NCBI GenBank assembly: GCA_015062715.1
Contig: SUUD01000003.1
Location: forward strand, 1 to 25,303
Source of the DNA: Olsenella sp.
GTDB lineage: Bacteria; Actinomycetota; Coriobacteriia; Coriobacteriales; Atopobiaceae
DNA length: 25,303 nucleotides
Direction of reading: 5' to 3'
This document shows, one piece after another, positions 18,190-25,303 of the stretch. Each line of letters opens with the position of its first letter. Positions within the stretch are counted from its first letter, which is position 1. The notes under the pieces are model-generated. The model saw only the letters and a list, made by a program, of their open reading frames with translations. It did not search any database and was not told the DNA's origin. The translations under genes and the position numbers were made by a program.

Positions 18190-19212
18190 CTACGCCACGA
18201 ACTTCTCGAAGTACTTGATGGTGCGGACCATCTGGGAGGTGTAGGAGTTCTCGTTGTCGTACCAGGAGACGACCTGGACCTCGTAGAGGTTCTCGCCGCA
18301 CTTCTTGACCATGGTCTGGGTGGCGTCGAACAGCGAGCCGTAGCTCATGCCGATGATGTCGGAGGAGACGATCGGGTCCTCGTTGTAGCCGAAGGACTCG
18401 GTGGCCTGGGCCTTCATGGCGGCGTTGATGGAGTCGACGGTGACCTCCTCGTCGCTCTTCACGACGGCGAACAGCAGCGTGGTGGAGCCGGTGGGCGTCG
18501 GGACGCGCTGGGCGGCACCGATGAGCTTGCCGTTGAGCTCGGGGATGACCAGGCCGATGGCCTTGGCGGCACCGGTGGAGTTGGGGACGATGTTGCAGGC
18601 GGCGGCGCGGGCGCGACGCAGGTCGCCCTTGCGGTGCGGGCCGTCGAGCAGCATCTGATCACCGGTGTAGGCGTGGACGGTGCACATGATGCCGGACTGG
18701 ATCTCGGCGTAGTCGTTCAGGGCCTTGGCCATGGGGGCGAGGCAGTTGGTGGTGCAGGAGGCGGCGGAGATGATGTCGTCGTCGGCCGTCAGCGTCTCAT
18801 GGTTGACGTTGTAGACGATGGTGGGCAGGTCGTTGCCCGCGGGAGCGGAGATGACGACCTTCTTGGCGCCGGCGGTGATGTGAGCCTGGGCCTTGGCCTT
18901 GGAGGTGTAGAAGCCGGTGCACTCGAGCACGACGTCCACGCCAAGCTCGCCCCAGGGCAGGTTGTTGGCGTCGGCCTCCTTGTAGATCTTGATGGTCTTG
19001 CCGTCGACGGTGATGGAGTCCTCGCCGACCACGACCTCGTGGTCGCGGGCGTAGTTGCCCTGGGAGGAGTCGTACTTGAGCAGGTTGGCAAGCATCTTGG
19101 GGTCGGTGAGGTCGTTGATGGCGACGATCTCAGAGCCCTCGTGACCAAACATCTGCCTGAAGGCGAGACGGCCGATGCGACCAAAACCGTTGATTGCAAC
19201 CTTGACTGCCAT
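18190..19212 (-). CDS. gap: Glyceraldehyde-3-phosphate dehydrogenase, type I
   Basis: This 340-aa enzyme oxidises glyceraldehyde 3-phosphate to 1,3-bisphosphoglycerate with NAD. The N-terminal Rossmann fold begins VAINGFGRIGRLAFRQ, and Asp34 after the second strand favours NAD over NADP. The catalytic motif SCTTNCLAP places the nucleophile at Cys153, with the general base His180 in CTVHAYTGDQ. The C-terminal WYDNENSY motif is present. ATG 19212 has AAAGGAG six bases upstream. It is the first gene of the gap-pgk-tpiA unit and has a promoter with an operator-like palindrome at 19354-19383. A minus-strand TATAAG near 19292-19297 might be a second start. Confidence 0.97.
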   Translation of the reverse strand: MAVKVAINGFGRIGRLAFRQMFGHEGSEIVAINDLTDPKMLANLLKYDSSQGNYARDHEVVVGEDSITVDGKTIKIYKEADANNLPWGELGVDVVLECTGFYTSKAKAQAHITAGAKKVVISAPAGNDLPTIVYNVNHETLTADDDIISAASCTTNCLAPMAKALNDYAEIQSGIMCTVHAYTGDQMLLDGPHRKGDLRRARAAACNIVPNSTGAAKAIGLVIPELNGKLIGAAQRVPTPTGSTTLLFAVVKSDEEVTVDSINAAMKAQATESFGYNEDPIVSSDIIGMSYGSLFDATQTMVKKCGENLYEVQVVSWYDNENSYTSQMVRTIKYFEKFVA

Positions 19213-19329
19213 GTGATCTCCTTTCGCGAGACCGTAGCGGCACCCCTTCGGCACCGTCTCGGGCCTCATCGTTTCACACGCAACACATGGTAGCGCTTAT
19301 ACCGCACAGGGCCTGTCCACATTGTCGAC

Positions 19330-19351
19330 TACGTACAAAAAACTGCACGTA
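19330..19351. promoter_or_regulatory. Second palindrome at the gap transcription start
   Basis: TACGT (19330-19334) and ACGTA (19347-19351) are inverted arms of a 22-bp, partly symmetric element that starts just downstream of the gap -10 and covers the expected transcription start. It is the same length as the palindrome over the -35, which suggests two regulator sites, but the sequences differ. Confidence 0.35.
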
Positions 19352-19353
19352 AA

Positions 19354-19383
19354 ATAGTAAGTTGACCACGAATCGATGGTCAA
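19354..19383 (-). promoter_or_regulatory. gap promoter with operator-like palindrome
   Basis: On the minus strand TTGACC (19378-19383), an 18-nt spacer and TACTAT (19354-19359) form a good promoter about 140 bases before gap. Its -35 and spacer overlap the inverted repeat TTGACCA (19362-19368) / TGGTCAA (19377-19383), whose 8-bp centre is also partly symmetric. Such placement would let a repressor block RNA polymerase. The -35 overlaps the whiA stop codon region. Confidence 0.6.
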
Positions 19384-20354
19384 TTGGAGGCCGGGGCGTC
19401 GCCCTCTGGCGCATCGTCGCGCTCGGCCTGGGCCTGCTCGACGATGGCCTCGAGGCGCAGGAGGCGATGATAGAGGGCCGACTTGGACACGGGAGGGCTC
19501 GCCTCGGCCCCGAGGTCTCGCAGCGAGAGCTCGGGATGGCGCAACCTGAGCGCGCAGAACTCGCGGACGGCGGGCGGCAGCGCCGCCATCCCCACGAGCC
19601 CCACGGCGCGCCTGATGAGCTCGACCTGCTCGCCCGCGGCGTCGACGGAGCGCGACTGGTTGGCAAGCTCGGCGTTCACGAGGCGGTTCACCTCGTTCTT
19701 GTGCGACTTCACCACCCGCATGCGACGGACGCGCTCGGCGGAGCGCTCCGCGCCGATCGCCTCGAGGAAGGCGAGGACGCCGTCGAAGCTCTTGAGGTAG
19801 ACGGCGAAGGCGCCGCGGCGCCGGTTGATGCGCGCGGGCGCCCCCGCGCGGCTGCACAGCTGCGCGAGCTGCGAGGCATAGGCCTCCCCCGTCACCGCGA
19901 TCTCGAGGTGGAAGTCGCCGCGCGGGTCGGCGACGAACCCGCTCGCCATGAAGGCGCCGCGCAGGTAGGCGCGGGCGAGCTCGTCGCTCGAGGCGAACGC
20001 GGGGTCGATCCCCGAGGCGAGCCTCATGGTCTGGTCGAGCACCCCCATGCGCACCAGGGCCTCGGCCAGCCCCGGCTGCTCGGGCATCTCGATGAGGTAG
20101 TTGTGGGCCTTGTGGAGCACCGACCTGCGGACGGTGACCAGCGTCTCGACGTCGAACAGGCGCCGCGGCAGCAGGTACATGGAGCGCGCGACCGACCCGT
20201 TCTCGGTGACGGCGCGGATCGAGAAGCGGCCCGGCCCCGAGTACGACAGCGTCCCACAGATGCGCACGAGCGCGGAGAGCTGGGCCAGGTCGCAGGCGTC
20301 AGACACCGGGCGAAGGCCCGACAGCTCGTGCTTGACCTCGGTGGTGAACGACAT
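19380..20354 (-). CDS. whiA: WhiA-type DNA-binding protein
   Basis: This 324-aa protein matches WhiA: an N-terminal region starting MSFTTEVKHELSG, a degenerate LAGLIDADG homing-endonuclease-like fold at about 125-205 (ELARAYLRGAFMASGFVADP is its first repeat), and a C-terminal helix-turn-helix at about 225-310 with ELSLRDLGAEASPPVSKSAL and YHRLLRLE. WhiA is a transcription factor for sporulation septation in Streptomyces and affects cell division or nucleoid organisation in non-sporulating bacteria. The tail is acidic and Ala-rich. The start lies 6 nt after the rapZ stop, with no strong ribosome-binding site, so translation is probably coupled to rapZ. Confidence 0.95.
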   Translation of the reverse strand: MSFTTEVKHELSGLRPVSDACDLAQLSALVRICGTLSYSGPGRFSIRAVTENGSVARSMYLLPRRLFDVETLVTVRRSVLHKAHNYLIEMPEQPGLAEALVRMGVLDQTMRLASGIDPAFASSDELARAYLRGAFMASGFVADPRGDFHLEIAVTGEAYASQLAQLCSRAGAPARINRRRGAFAVYLKSFDGVLAFLEAIGAERSAERVRRMRVVKSHKNEVNRLVNAELANQSRSVDAAGEQVELIRRAVGLVGMAALPPAVREFCALRLRHPELSLRDLGAEASPPVSKSALYHRLLRLEAIVEQAQAERDDAPEGDAPASN

Positions 20355-20360
20355 GGGCGC

Positions 20361-21260
20361 CTACGCCCCCAGGTAGCGGGCGAGGTCGCGGTGGCTGGTC
20401 GAGACGTGGTAGCCGGCAGAGGAGAGGTAGGCGGCGCACTCCTCGGCCAGGGCGACCGAGCGGTGCTGGCCGCCCGAGCAGCCCACGCCGATCGAGAGGC
20501 GGCTCTTGCCCTCGGCCACGTAGCCGGGCATCACGCAGTCGAGCAGGCGGTGCCAGGCCTCGAGGAACTCCTTGGCCTGGGGGTTGTCGAGCACGTACGA
20601 GCGGACCCGCTCGTCCCGGCCGGTGAGCTCGCGCATCTCGGGGTCCCAGTAGGGGTTGGGCAGAAAGCGGACGTCGATGAGCAGGTCGACCTCCTCGGGC
20701 ATGCCGTGCTTGAAGCCGAAGGAGAAGACGCGCACCTCGAGCAGCTGCTGGTCGGAAAGCTGCGAGAAGGCGTCGTGCAGGCGGCTCCGGAGCTGCTTGG
20801 GACGCATGTTGGTGGTGTCGATCACCACCGACGCCCGGGCGCGGATGTTCGCGAGGCGTCGGCGCTCGCGACGCACGGCCTCGAGGGTGGACTCCCCCTC
20901 GCGGGCGAGCGGGTGCGGCCTGCGTGCCAGGCCGTAGCGGCGGCGCAGCGCCTCGTCGGAGGCGTCGAGGAAGACGATGCCATAGGTGTACTCGTGCGCG
21001 GCGAGCTCGTCGAGGGCCGCCTCGAGCTCGCCGAAGAAGCTCTGGGTGCGCAGGTCGCACACGACGGCGAGGTGCCGGCCGACGCCGGTGTTGAGGCCGC
21101 TCATCTGGGCGACCGACAGGATGAGGCTCGGCGGGAGGTTGTCGATCACGAAGTAGCCGAGGTCCTCGAAGGTGTGCATGGCCTCGGTGCGGCCGGCACC
21201 GCTCATGCCCGTGATGATGACGACGTCGGGGACGTCGTCCGGTCGCTGCTCCTGTGTCAT
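20361..21260 (-). CDS. rapZ: RapZ/YvcJ-family nucleotide-binding protein
   Basis: This 299-aa protein has an N-terminal P-loop domain with GMSGAGRT (18-25), where arginine replaces the usual Walker A lysine, as in actinobacterial relatives. The family motifs DNLPP (about 41-45), CDLR and FLDA follow. The C-terminal RapZ domain contains FSFGFKHG, DVRFLPNP and the phosphate-binding GCSGGQHRSV. E. coli RapZ controls glmS small-RNA decay by binding RNA and sensing GlcN6P; the actinobacterial role is less clear, so function is a family assignment. ATG 21260 has AGGAGG 6 nt upstream. In many genomes yvcK lies between rapZ and whiA, but here whiA follows after only 6 nt. Confidence 0.95.
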   Translation of the reverse strand: MTQEQRPDDVPDVVIITGMSGAGRTEAMHTFEDLGYFVIDNLPPSLILSVAQMSGLNTGVGRHLAVVCDLRTQSFFGELEAALDELAAHEYTYGIVFLDASDEALRRRYGLARRPHPLAREGESTLEAVRRERRRLANIRARASVVIDTTNMRPKQLRSRLHDAFSQLSDQQLLEVRVFSFGFKHGMPEEVDLLIDVRFLPNPYWDPEMRELTGRDERVRSYVLDNPQAKEFLEAWHRLLDCVMPGYVAEGKSRLSIGVGCSGGQHRSVALAEECAAYLSSAGYHVSTSHRDLARYLGA

Positions 21261-21280
21261 GTCGCACCTCCTATCGGGCA

Positions 21281-21286
21281 AGTATA
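21281..21286 (-). promoter_or_regulatory. Possible rapZ promoter (-10)
   Basis: TATACT on the minus strand lies 20 bases before the rapZ start codon. A transcript starting about 7 nt after it would have a leader of about 14 nt, just including the AGGAGG site. No good -35 is seen; upstream sequence is GC-rich and leads into the inverted repeat. Confidence 0.4.
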
Positions 21287-21321
21287 GCGCGTGGGCGCCG
21301 AGGGCCGTGGGTCGCATCCGG

Positions 21322-21405
21322 GGGACTCGTCCCGTTTAGGGCGACTCATGAGCGCAGCGAATGAGCGAGCGGAGCGAGCGCGGAGCCCAGAACGGGACGA
21401 GTCCC
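21322..21405. repeat. 15-bp inverted repeat between uvrC and rapZ
   Basis: Arms GGGACTCGTCCCGTT (21322-21336) and AACGGGACGAGTCCC (21391-21405) are perfect reverse complements around a 54-nt loop. The loop contains AGCGCAGCGA, a nested CTCAT/ATGAG pair and an alternating GAGCGAGCGGAGCGAGCG stretch. It occupies most of the 173-nt gap after the uvrC stop codon. No T-run follows, so it is not a canonical terminator. Its design and loop motif resemble the element at 18035-18116. Confidence 0.8.
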
Positions 21406-21433
21406 TCGGGGAGGAGACCCGCGACGCATCCCG

Positions 21434-23377
21434 TCAGCCGTCCTGCTCCCCCAGCTCGGCGCGGTCGCGGCCGTCGGCGAGCTCGGCCTCCCAGGCACGC
21501 AGCGTCTCGTACACCTCGCGCGCCACCTCGGCGGGGATGCCGTCGACCGCCTCGATCTGCTCGAGCGTGGCCTCCCTCAGGCGCCTCATGGAGGGGAAGG
21601 CGCGGCGCAGCGCCTTCTTGCGCTTGGGCCCCACGCCCTCTATCTCGTCGAGGATGGACACGGTCATGGCCTTGTCGCGCAGCTCGCGGTGGAAGGTGAT
21701 GGCGAAGCGGTGGGCCTCGTCGCGGACCTGCTTGACCAGGTAGAGCGAGGCCGACCCGCTGGGGAGCACCACGGGCATGTCGTCCCAGGTCACGAAGAGC
21801 TCCTCGTCGCTCTTGGCAAGGCCGCACAGGGGGATGTCGACGCCCAGGTCGGCGAGCTGGCGCTGGGCAGCGTGCAGCTGGGGCTTGCCGCCGTCGAGTA
21901 TGAGCAGGTCGGGTCGGCGGCCAAAGCGCTCGTCTGCCATGCGCTCGGGACCGTAGCGCCTGCTCATGACCTCGGCCATGCTCACCACGTCGTTCGCCTC
22001 GTCGAGCGGCGTGCGGATCTTGAAGCGGCGGTACTGGGACTTGTCGGGCTTGCCGCCGGTGAACACGACCATCGAGGCCACGGTGTGCTTGCCGTGGATG
22101 GTCGAGATGTCGAAGCACTCGATGCGCATGGGCGGCTCGTCGAGGGCTAGCGCGCTCTCGAGCTGGAGCAGCGCCTCGTTGGTGCGCTTGTCCTCGTAGC
22201 CGGTGCGCAGCTCGTAGCGCATGAGGGCGTGGCGGGCGTTGTTGGCGGCCATCTGGAGCAGGTGCGCCTTCTCGCCGCGCTGGGGGACGCGCACGACGAC
22301 CTTGCGGCCGCGGCGCTCGGCGAGCCAGGACGCGAGCGCCTCGGCATCGGCCAGCTCGCAGGGGACGTCCACCTCGAGCGGCAGGTCGTCGGTCTGGTCG
22401 TAGTAGCGCTTGGCGAAGCCCGAGACGAGCTCCTCCTCGGGCACGTCGAGCCCCTTGTCGAGGATGAACTCGCAGGTGCGCACGACGCGCCCCTCCCGAA
22501 CCAGGAAGACGCAGGCGCCGGCGATGGTCTCCTCGCGCCAGAAGCCCATGAGGTCCACGTCGACGGCGGACGGGAAGACCACCTGCTGGGTGTCGTCGAG
22601 GCCGCGGATGACCTCGATGCGCCTCTTGATGCGGCCCGCCCGCTCGAAGTCGAGCTCGGCCGCGGCCGCGCGCATCTGGGCGTCGAGCTCGTCCAGGAAC
22701 TCGCCGCGGTGCCCCGAGAGGAACCGCTCGACGCCCGCGATCTGCTCGGCGTAGTCCTCGGCCGTGATCTCGCCGGCGCACACGCCTGGGCCCCGGCCCA
22801 CGTGGTAGTCGAAGCAGGGCCGCCCGTTGCTGGCGCAGATCATCTCGATGAGGGCGGCGTCGTTGGGGTGCGAGTCGGCCAGGCGCTTGACGCGGCGCCA
22901 CTCGGCGCAGGTGGCCACGCACATGGGGCAGACCTTGCGCACGATGTCGATGGCCTCGCGGGCCGAGCGCGCGTCGGTGTAGGGGCCGAAGTAGCGCGTG
23001 CCGGGACGGTGCTTCTCGCGGGTGTACTTGAGCGCCGGGAAGACGTCGCCCTTGGTGATGGCTATGTAGGGGTAGCTCTTGTCGTCCTTGTAGTCGACGT
23101 TGTAGCGCGGGTGGTACTGCTGGATGAGGTTCATCTCGAGGACCAGCGCCTCGTGCTCGGAGCCGACGACCACGTAGTCGAAGCTGGCGACCTCGTCCAT
23201 CATGTAGGGGATCTTGACGCGCTCGTCCTCGCCATGGACGTACTGGCGCATGCGTGCGCGCAGGTTCTTCGCCTTGCCCACGTAGAGGACCTCGCCGGTG
23301 GCGCCCTTCCACAGGTAACAGCCCGGGTCGGTGGGGACCCGGTCGACTTGCTCGCTCAGTGTGGGGGTGTCGGGCAC
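21434..23377 (-). CDS. uvrC: Excinuclease ABC subunit C
   Basis: This 647-aa protein makes both incisions in nucleotide excision repair. Domains in order: GIY-YIG endonuclease (about 15-95, GCYLWKGATGEVLYVGKAKN), a cysteine-containing region (150-200), a UVR motif (about 240-275, AELDFERAGRIKRRIEVI) that contacts UvrB, the RNase H-like C-terminal endonuclease (CFDISTIHGKHTVASMVVF and LLILDGGKPQL), and tandem helix-hairpin-helix motifs near the end (EGVGPKRKKALRRAFPSM). Start is GTG 23377 with AGGAG five bases upstream; the longer frame lacks family similarity. The cysteine region differs from the usual pattern: Gly196 lies where GRC is expected, extra cysteines occur (153, 157, 181), and the spacing is longer. 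It diverges from the plus-strand ligase gene. Confidence 0.95.
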   Translation of the reverse strand: MPDTPTLSEQVDRVPTDPGCYLWKGATGEVLYVGKAKNLRARMRQYVHGEDERVKIPYMMDEVASFDYVVVGSEHEALVLEMNLIQQYHPRYNVDYKDDKSYPYIAITKGDVFPALKYTREKHRPGTRYFGPYTDARSAREAIDIVRKVCPMCVATCAEWRRVKRLADSHPNDAALIEMICASNGRPCFDYHVGRGPGVCAGEITAEDYAEQIAGVERFLSGHRGEFLDELDAQMRAAAAELDFERAGRIKRRIEVIRGLDDTQQVVFPSAVDVDLMGFWREETIAGACVFLVREGRVVRTCEFILDKGLDVPEEELVSGFAKRYYDQTDDLPLEVDVPCELADAEALASWLAERRGRKVVVRVPQRGEKAHLLQMAANNARHALMRYELRTGYEDKRTNEALLQLESALALDEPPMRIECFDISTIHGKHTVASMVVFTGGKPDKSQYRRFKIRTPLDEANDVVSMAEVMSRRYGPERMADERFGRRPDLLILDGGKPQLHAAQRQLADLGVDIPLCGLAKSDEELFVTWDDMPVVLPSGSASLYLVKQVRDEAHRFAITFHRELRDKAMTVSILDEIEGVGPKRKKALRRAFPSMRRLREATLEQIEAVDGIPAEVAREVYETLRAWEAELADGRDRAELGEQDG

Positions 23378-23439
23378 GTTCGCTCCTGTTCTTTCCCTAT
23401 GCGCGGTGTGCGCGCGGCCACGGGAAGAGTGTAACGCAG

Positions 23440-23445
23440 TAGAAT
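23440..23445 (+). promoter_or_regulatory. Possible -10 element for the ATP-grasp gene
   Basis: TAGAAT lies 53 bases before the ATG at 23499 in the 121-bp gap between the divergent uvrC and ligase genes. No clear -35 is present at the right distance, and I could not identify a uvrC promoter on the opposite strand. Confidence 0.35.
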
Positions 23446-23498
23446 GGATGGTTGGCATCGAACCACACACGAACCAGCGCATCGGAAGGACCAACCCC

Positions 23499-24746
23499 AT
23501 GGCACAGAACGCCCCGAAGACCAGAGACGACCTGCTCCCCGTCGTGCTGGGAGGCGACATCGGAGCCTACGCGCTCGGCCGCGAGTTCCACGAGGCCTAC
23601 GGGGTGCGCTCCGTCTACATCAACACGGGCTACATCGGGGCCATCACGCACTCCGCCATCATCGACACCCATCCGGTCGAGGCCATGCACGCCGGCCCCG
23701 TCCTCGAGGCAATAGGCGAGGTCGCCTCGGCCAACGCCGACAAGACCATCGCCCTCATCGCCAACACCGACCCCCTCATCGAGCTGCTCGAGGAGGTCGC
23801 GGGCGAGCTCCCCGCCAACGTGAGCGTCACCATCCCTCCCAAGGACGCCTTCGACGCGGTCTGCGACAAGGCCACCTTCTCCAGGCTCTGCCAGGACCAC
23901 GGCCTGGACGTGCCCGCCATGGAGCGCGTGTCGCTCGCGGGGACGAGCCCCATCGCCCCCTGCCAGATCCCCTTCCCCGTGGTGGCCAAGCCCGCTGTCT
24001 CTGCAGGCTGGTACGACATGCTGCTCAAGGGCTTCAAGAAGGTCTACTACGTGACCGAGCAGTCCCAGCTCGACGAGCTCTGGGCGGGGCTGCGCGCCGC
24101 CGGCTTCGACGGCGAGATCCTGGTCCAGGAGCTCATCGGCGGCGACGACACCTACATGGACTCGCTCACCATCTACATCGGCCAGGACGGCGAGGCGCGC
24201 CTGCTCGGCGCCGCCCAGGTGCTGCTCGAGGACCACGCCCCCACCATGCTGGGCAACCCCGTCGCCATGGTCATCCGCGAGAAGGACGAGCTCTGGGAGA
24301 GGGCCGGCCGCATGCTGTCCGACGTGGGCTACCGCGGCTTCGCCAACTTCGACGTCAAGCGCGACCCCAAGGACGGCCGCGAGCTCTTCCTCGACTGCAA
24401 CCCCCGCATCGGCCGCAACTCGTTCTACAACGTGGCGGGCGGGGTCAACCCCATGCGGGTGCAGGTCGAGGACTCGATCGACCACGTCGCCAGCACGCAG
24501 CCCCTGCGGGCGGTCGAGCCGGCGCTCTACACCCTCGTGCCCGTGCCGCTGCTGCGCCGCTACGTGCGCGACCCCGAGCTGCTCGCCGAGGTGGACGGCC
24601 TGGTGCGCTCCGGGCGCGTCTTCGACCCGCAGCGCTACCGCGCCGACTGGGGGCTGCGCCGCAGGCTCGACGTCGAGCTCACCGAGCTCAACCAGTACCG
24701 CAAGTTCGGGAAGTTCTACCCCCGTCCCACCGACACCTCGTTCTAG
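23499..24746 (+). CDS. ATP-grasp carboxylate–amine ligase, D-aspartate-ligase-like
   Basis: This 415-aa protein has an ATP-grasp fold. The N-terminal domain begins LLPVVLGGDIGAYALGREFH, which resembles the opening of carboxylate-amine ligases related to the D-aspartate ligase (Aslfm) of enterococcal peptidoglycan. The grasp subdomains contain FPVVAKPA (Lys164, ATP contact), LVQELIGGDD (208-217) and the metal-ligand stretch LDCNPRIGRNSFY (298-310, with Asp299, Asn301 and Arg303). Family members activate a carboxylate with ATP and join it to an amine; adding D-Asp to the peptidoglycan stem lysine or ornithine is the best guess, not proven. ATG 23499 has GGAAGGA 8 nt upstream. The next gene starts 8 nt downstream, so they are one operon. 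Confidence 0.75.
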   Translation: MAQNAPKTRDDLLPVVLGGDIGAYALGREFHEAYGVRSVYINTGYIGAITHSAIIDTHPVEAMHAGPVLEAIGEVASANADKTIALIANTDPLIELLEEVAGELPANVSVTIPPKDAFDAVCDKATFSRLCQDHGLDVPAMERVSLAGTSPIAPCQIPFPVVAKPAVSAGWYDMLLKGFKKVYYVTEQSQLDELWAGLRAAGFDGEILVQELIGGDDTYMDSLTIYIGQDGEARLLGAAQVLLEDHAPTMLGNPVAMVIREKDELWERAGRMLSDVGYRGFANFDVKRDPKDGRELFLDCNPRIGRNSFYNVAGGVNPMRVQVEDSIDHVASTQPLRAVEPALYTLVPVPLLRRYVRDPELLAEVDGLVRSGRVFDPQRYRADWGLRRRLDVELTELNQYRKFGKFYPRPTDTSF

Positions 24747-24754
24747 GGGGAGCC

Positions 24755-25303
24755 ATGACCGTCAAGACCGACGTCACGGCCCCGCTGAGGGAGGCCTTCG
24801 CACAGCGCACCGACACCAGTCCTGACGACTGGTTCTGCACCTTCAAGGCCCGCTACGGCATGCGCGAGGCCTTCTCCGCCGTTCGCGACGTGGCCGGCGA
24901 CGGCCGCGTGCTGACCACGCTGTTCACCGGCTGCACCGCGGTCGACTCGATCCTGGCCGCGGGCATGGGCGTGGGATACGCGGCAATCGACGGCGCGACC
25001 CTCTCGGTCGACGCGGCCCTGCTCGAGGTGGGCCCCGAGGTGCGCGCCGTGCTGCTGCAGAACTCCTACGGCATGGTCGACGAGGCGGTCACGCGCACGA
25101 TCGCCGACAAGGCCCACGCGGCCGGCGCCATCCTGGTCGAGGACAGCGCCCACTGCCTCTCGCGCATGGCCCGCGACGCCGACGGCCGACCCGTCGCCGA
25201 CGTGTCCATCCACTCCTTCGGCATCGAGAAGACCTTCTCGGACATCTACTTTGGTGGTGCCCTGTGGGTGAACCCCGCCATGGCGGACGCCGCCCTGCAC
25301 GAC
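24755..25303 (+). CDS. DegT/DnrJ-type PLP aminotransferase-like protein (partial, 3' end cut)
   Basis: The reading frame is open for 183 codons to the window edge, so the C-terminus is missing. It starts at ATG 24755 with GGGGGAG five bases upstream, 8 nt after the ligase gene. The layout matches fold-type I PLP enzymes of the DegT/DnrJ/EryC1 group: an early segment GYAAIDGATLSVDAALLE, a central LVEDSAHC (127-134) with Asp130 as the likely PLP-pyridine ligand, and SFGIEKTFS (154-162) with Lys159 as the likely Schiff-base lysine. Relatives aminate keto-sugars or other ketones; the substrate here is unknown. Coupling to the ligase suggests supply or modification of an amino compound used in cell-envelope synthesis, which is inference. 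Confidence 0.75.
   Translation, partial: MTVKTDVTAPLREAFAQRTDTSPDDWFCTFKARYGMREAFSAVRDVAGDGRVLTTLFTGCTAVDSILAAGMGVGYAAIDGATLSVDAALLEVGPEVRAVLLQNSYGMVDEAVTRTIADKAHAAGAILVEDSAHCLSRMARDADGRPVADVSIHSFGIEKTFSDIYFGGALWVNPAMADAALHD

Noticed and set aside
21434..23560. Longer UvrC start at 23560
   Set aside because: The added residues overlap the divergent ligase gene and its promoter region; the GTG at 23377 has a good ribosome-binding site and fits the family start.

Overview
The window is GC-rich, densely coded DNA that most likely comes from an actinobacterium of the class Coriobacteriia (Olsenella/Atopobiaceae/Collinsella type). This rests on the uvrC–rapZ–whiA–gap–pgk–tpiA–secG gene order, an arginine in the RapZ Walker A motif (seen in actinobacteria), an actinobacterial-type SecG, and two large peptide-uptake operons. 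The genus is an inference; nothing in the sequence proves it. Nearly all genes are on the minus strand; only the last two (23499 to the window end) are on the plus strand.

Layout by increasing coordinate. (1) 1-204: four 51-bp tandem units around a small palindrome. (2) 204-2907: a minus-strand pair encoding a GAF/SpoIIE-type PP2C phosphatase and a fused STAS–HATPase protein, which looks like a compact partner-switching module. (3) tRNA-Leu(GAG) with its own promoter and terminator. (4) 3178-3240: a perfect 30-bp inverted repeat with a 3-nt loop, next to the end of opp operon 1. (5) opp operon 1, transcribed oppA-oppB-oppC-oppD-oppF from 9042 down to 3253. (6) opp operon 2, transcribed oppB-oppC-oppD-oppF-oppA from 15417 down to 9364, with a strong internal promoter before oppA and an intrinsic terminator after it. 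(7) The conserved housekeeping block, transcribed uvrC, rapZ-whiA, gap-pgk-tpiA, secG from 23377 down to 15681. (8) A divergent plus-strand pair: an ATP-grasp carboxylate-amine ligase (D-aspartate-ligase-like) and the first 183 codons of a DegT/DnrJ-type PLP enzyme cut by the window edge.

How the genes work together. The two Opp systems are complete ABC importers (lipoprotein receptor, two permeases, two ATPases) for oligopeptides, consistent with a peptide-fermenting anaerobe. They are not a recent duplication: gene order differs, and operon 2 ATPases keep the C-terminal four-cysteine motif that operon 1 ATPases have lost. The gap-pgk-tpiA genes encode the triose part of glycolysis behind a promoter that carries a palindromic operator-like sequence. 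secG follows a strong terminator and has a TTG start.

I see no CRISPR array, transposase, prophage or defence system, and I do not claim a wholly new system. The items most worth a second look are the fused STAS–HATPase regulator, the substitution of all four Fe-S ligand positions in OppD1, the altered cysteine pattern of UvrC, the absence of yvcK between rapZ and whiA, the operator-like palindrome at gap, and the long intergenic inverted repeats.
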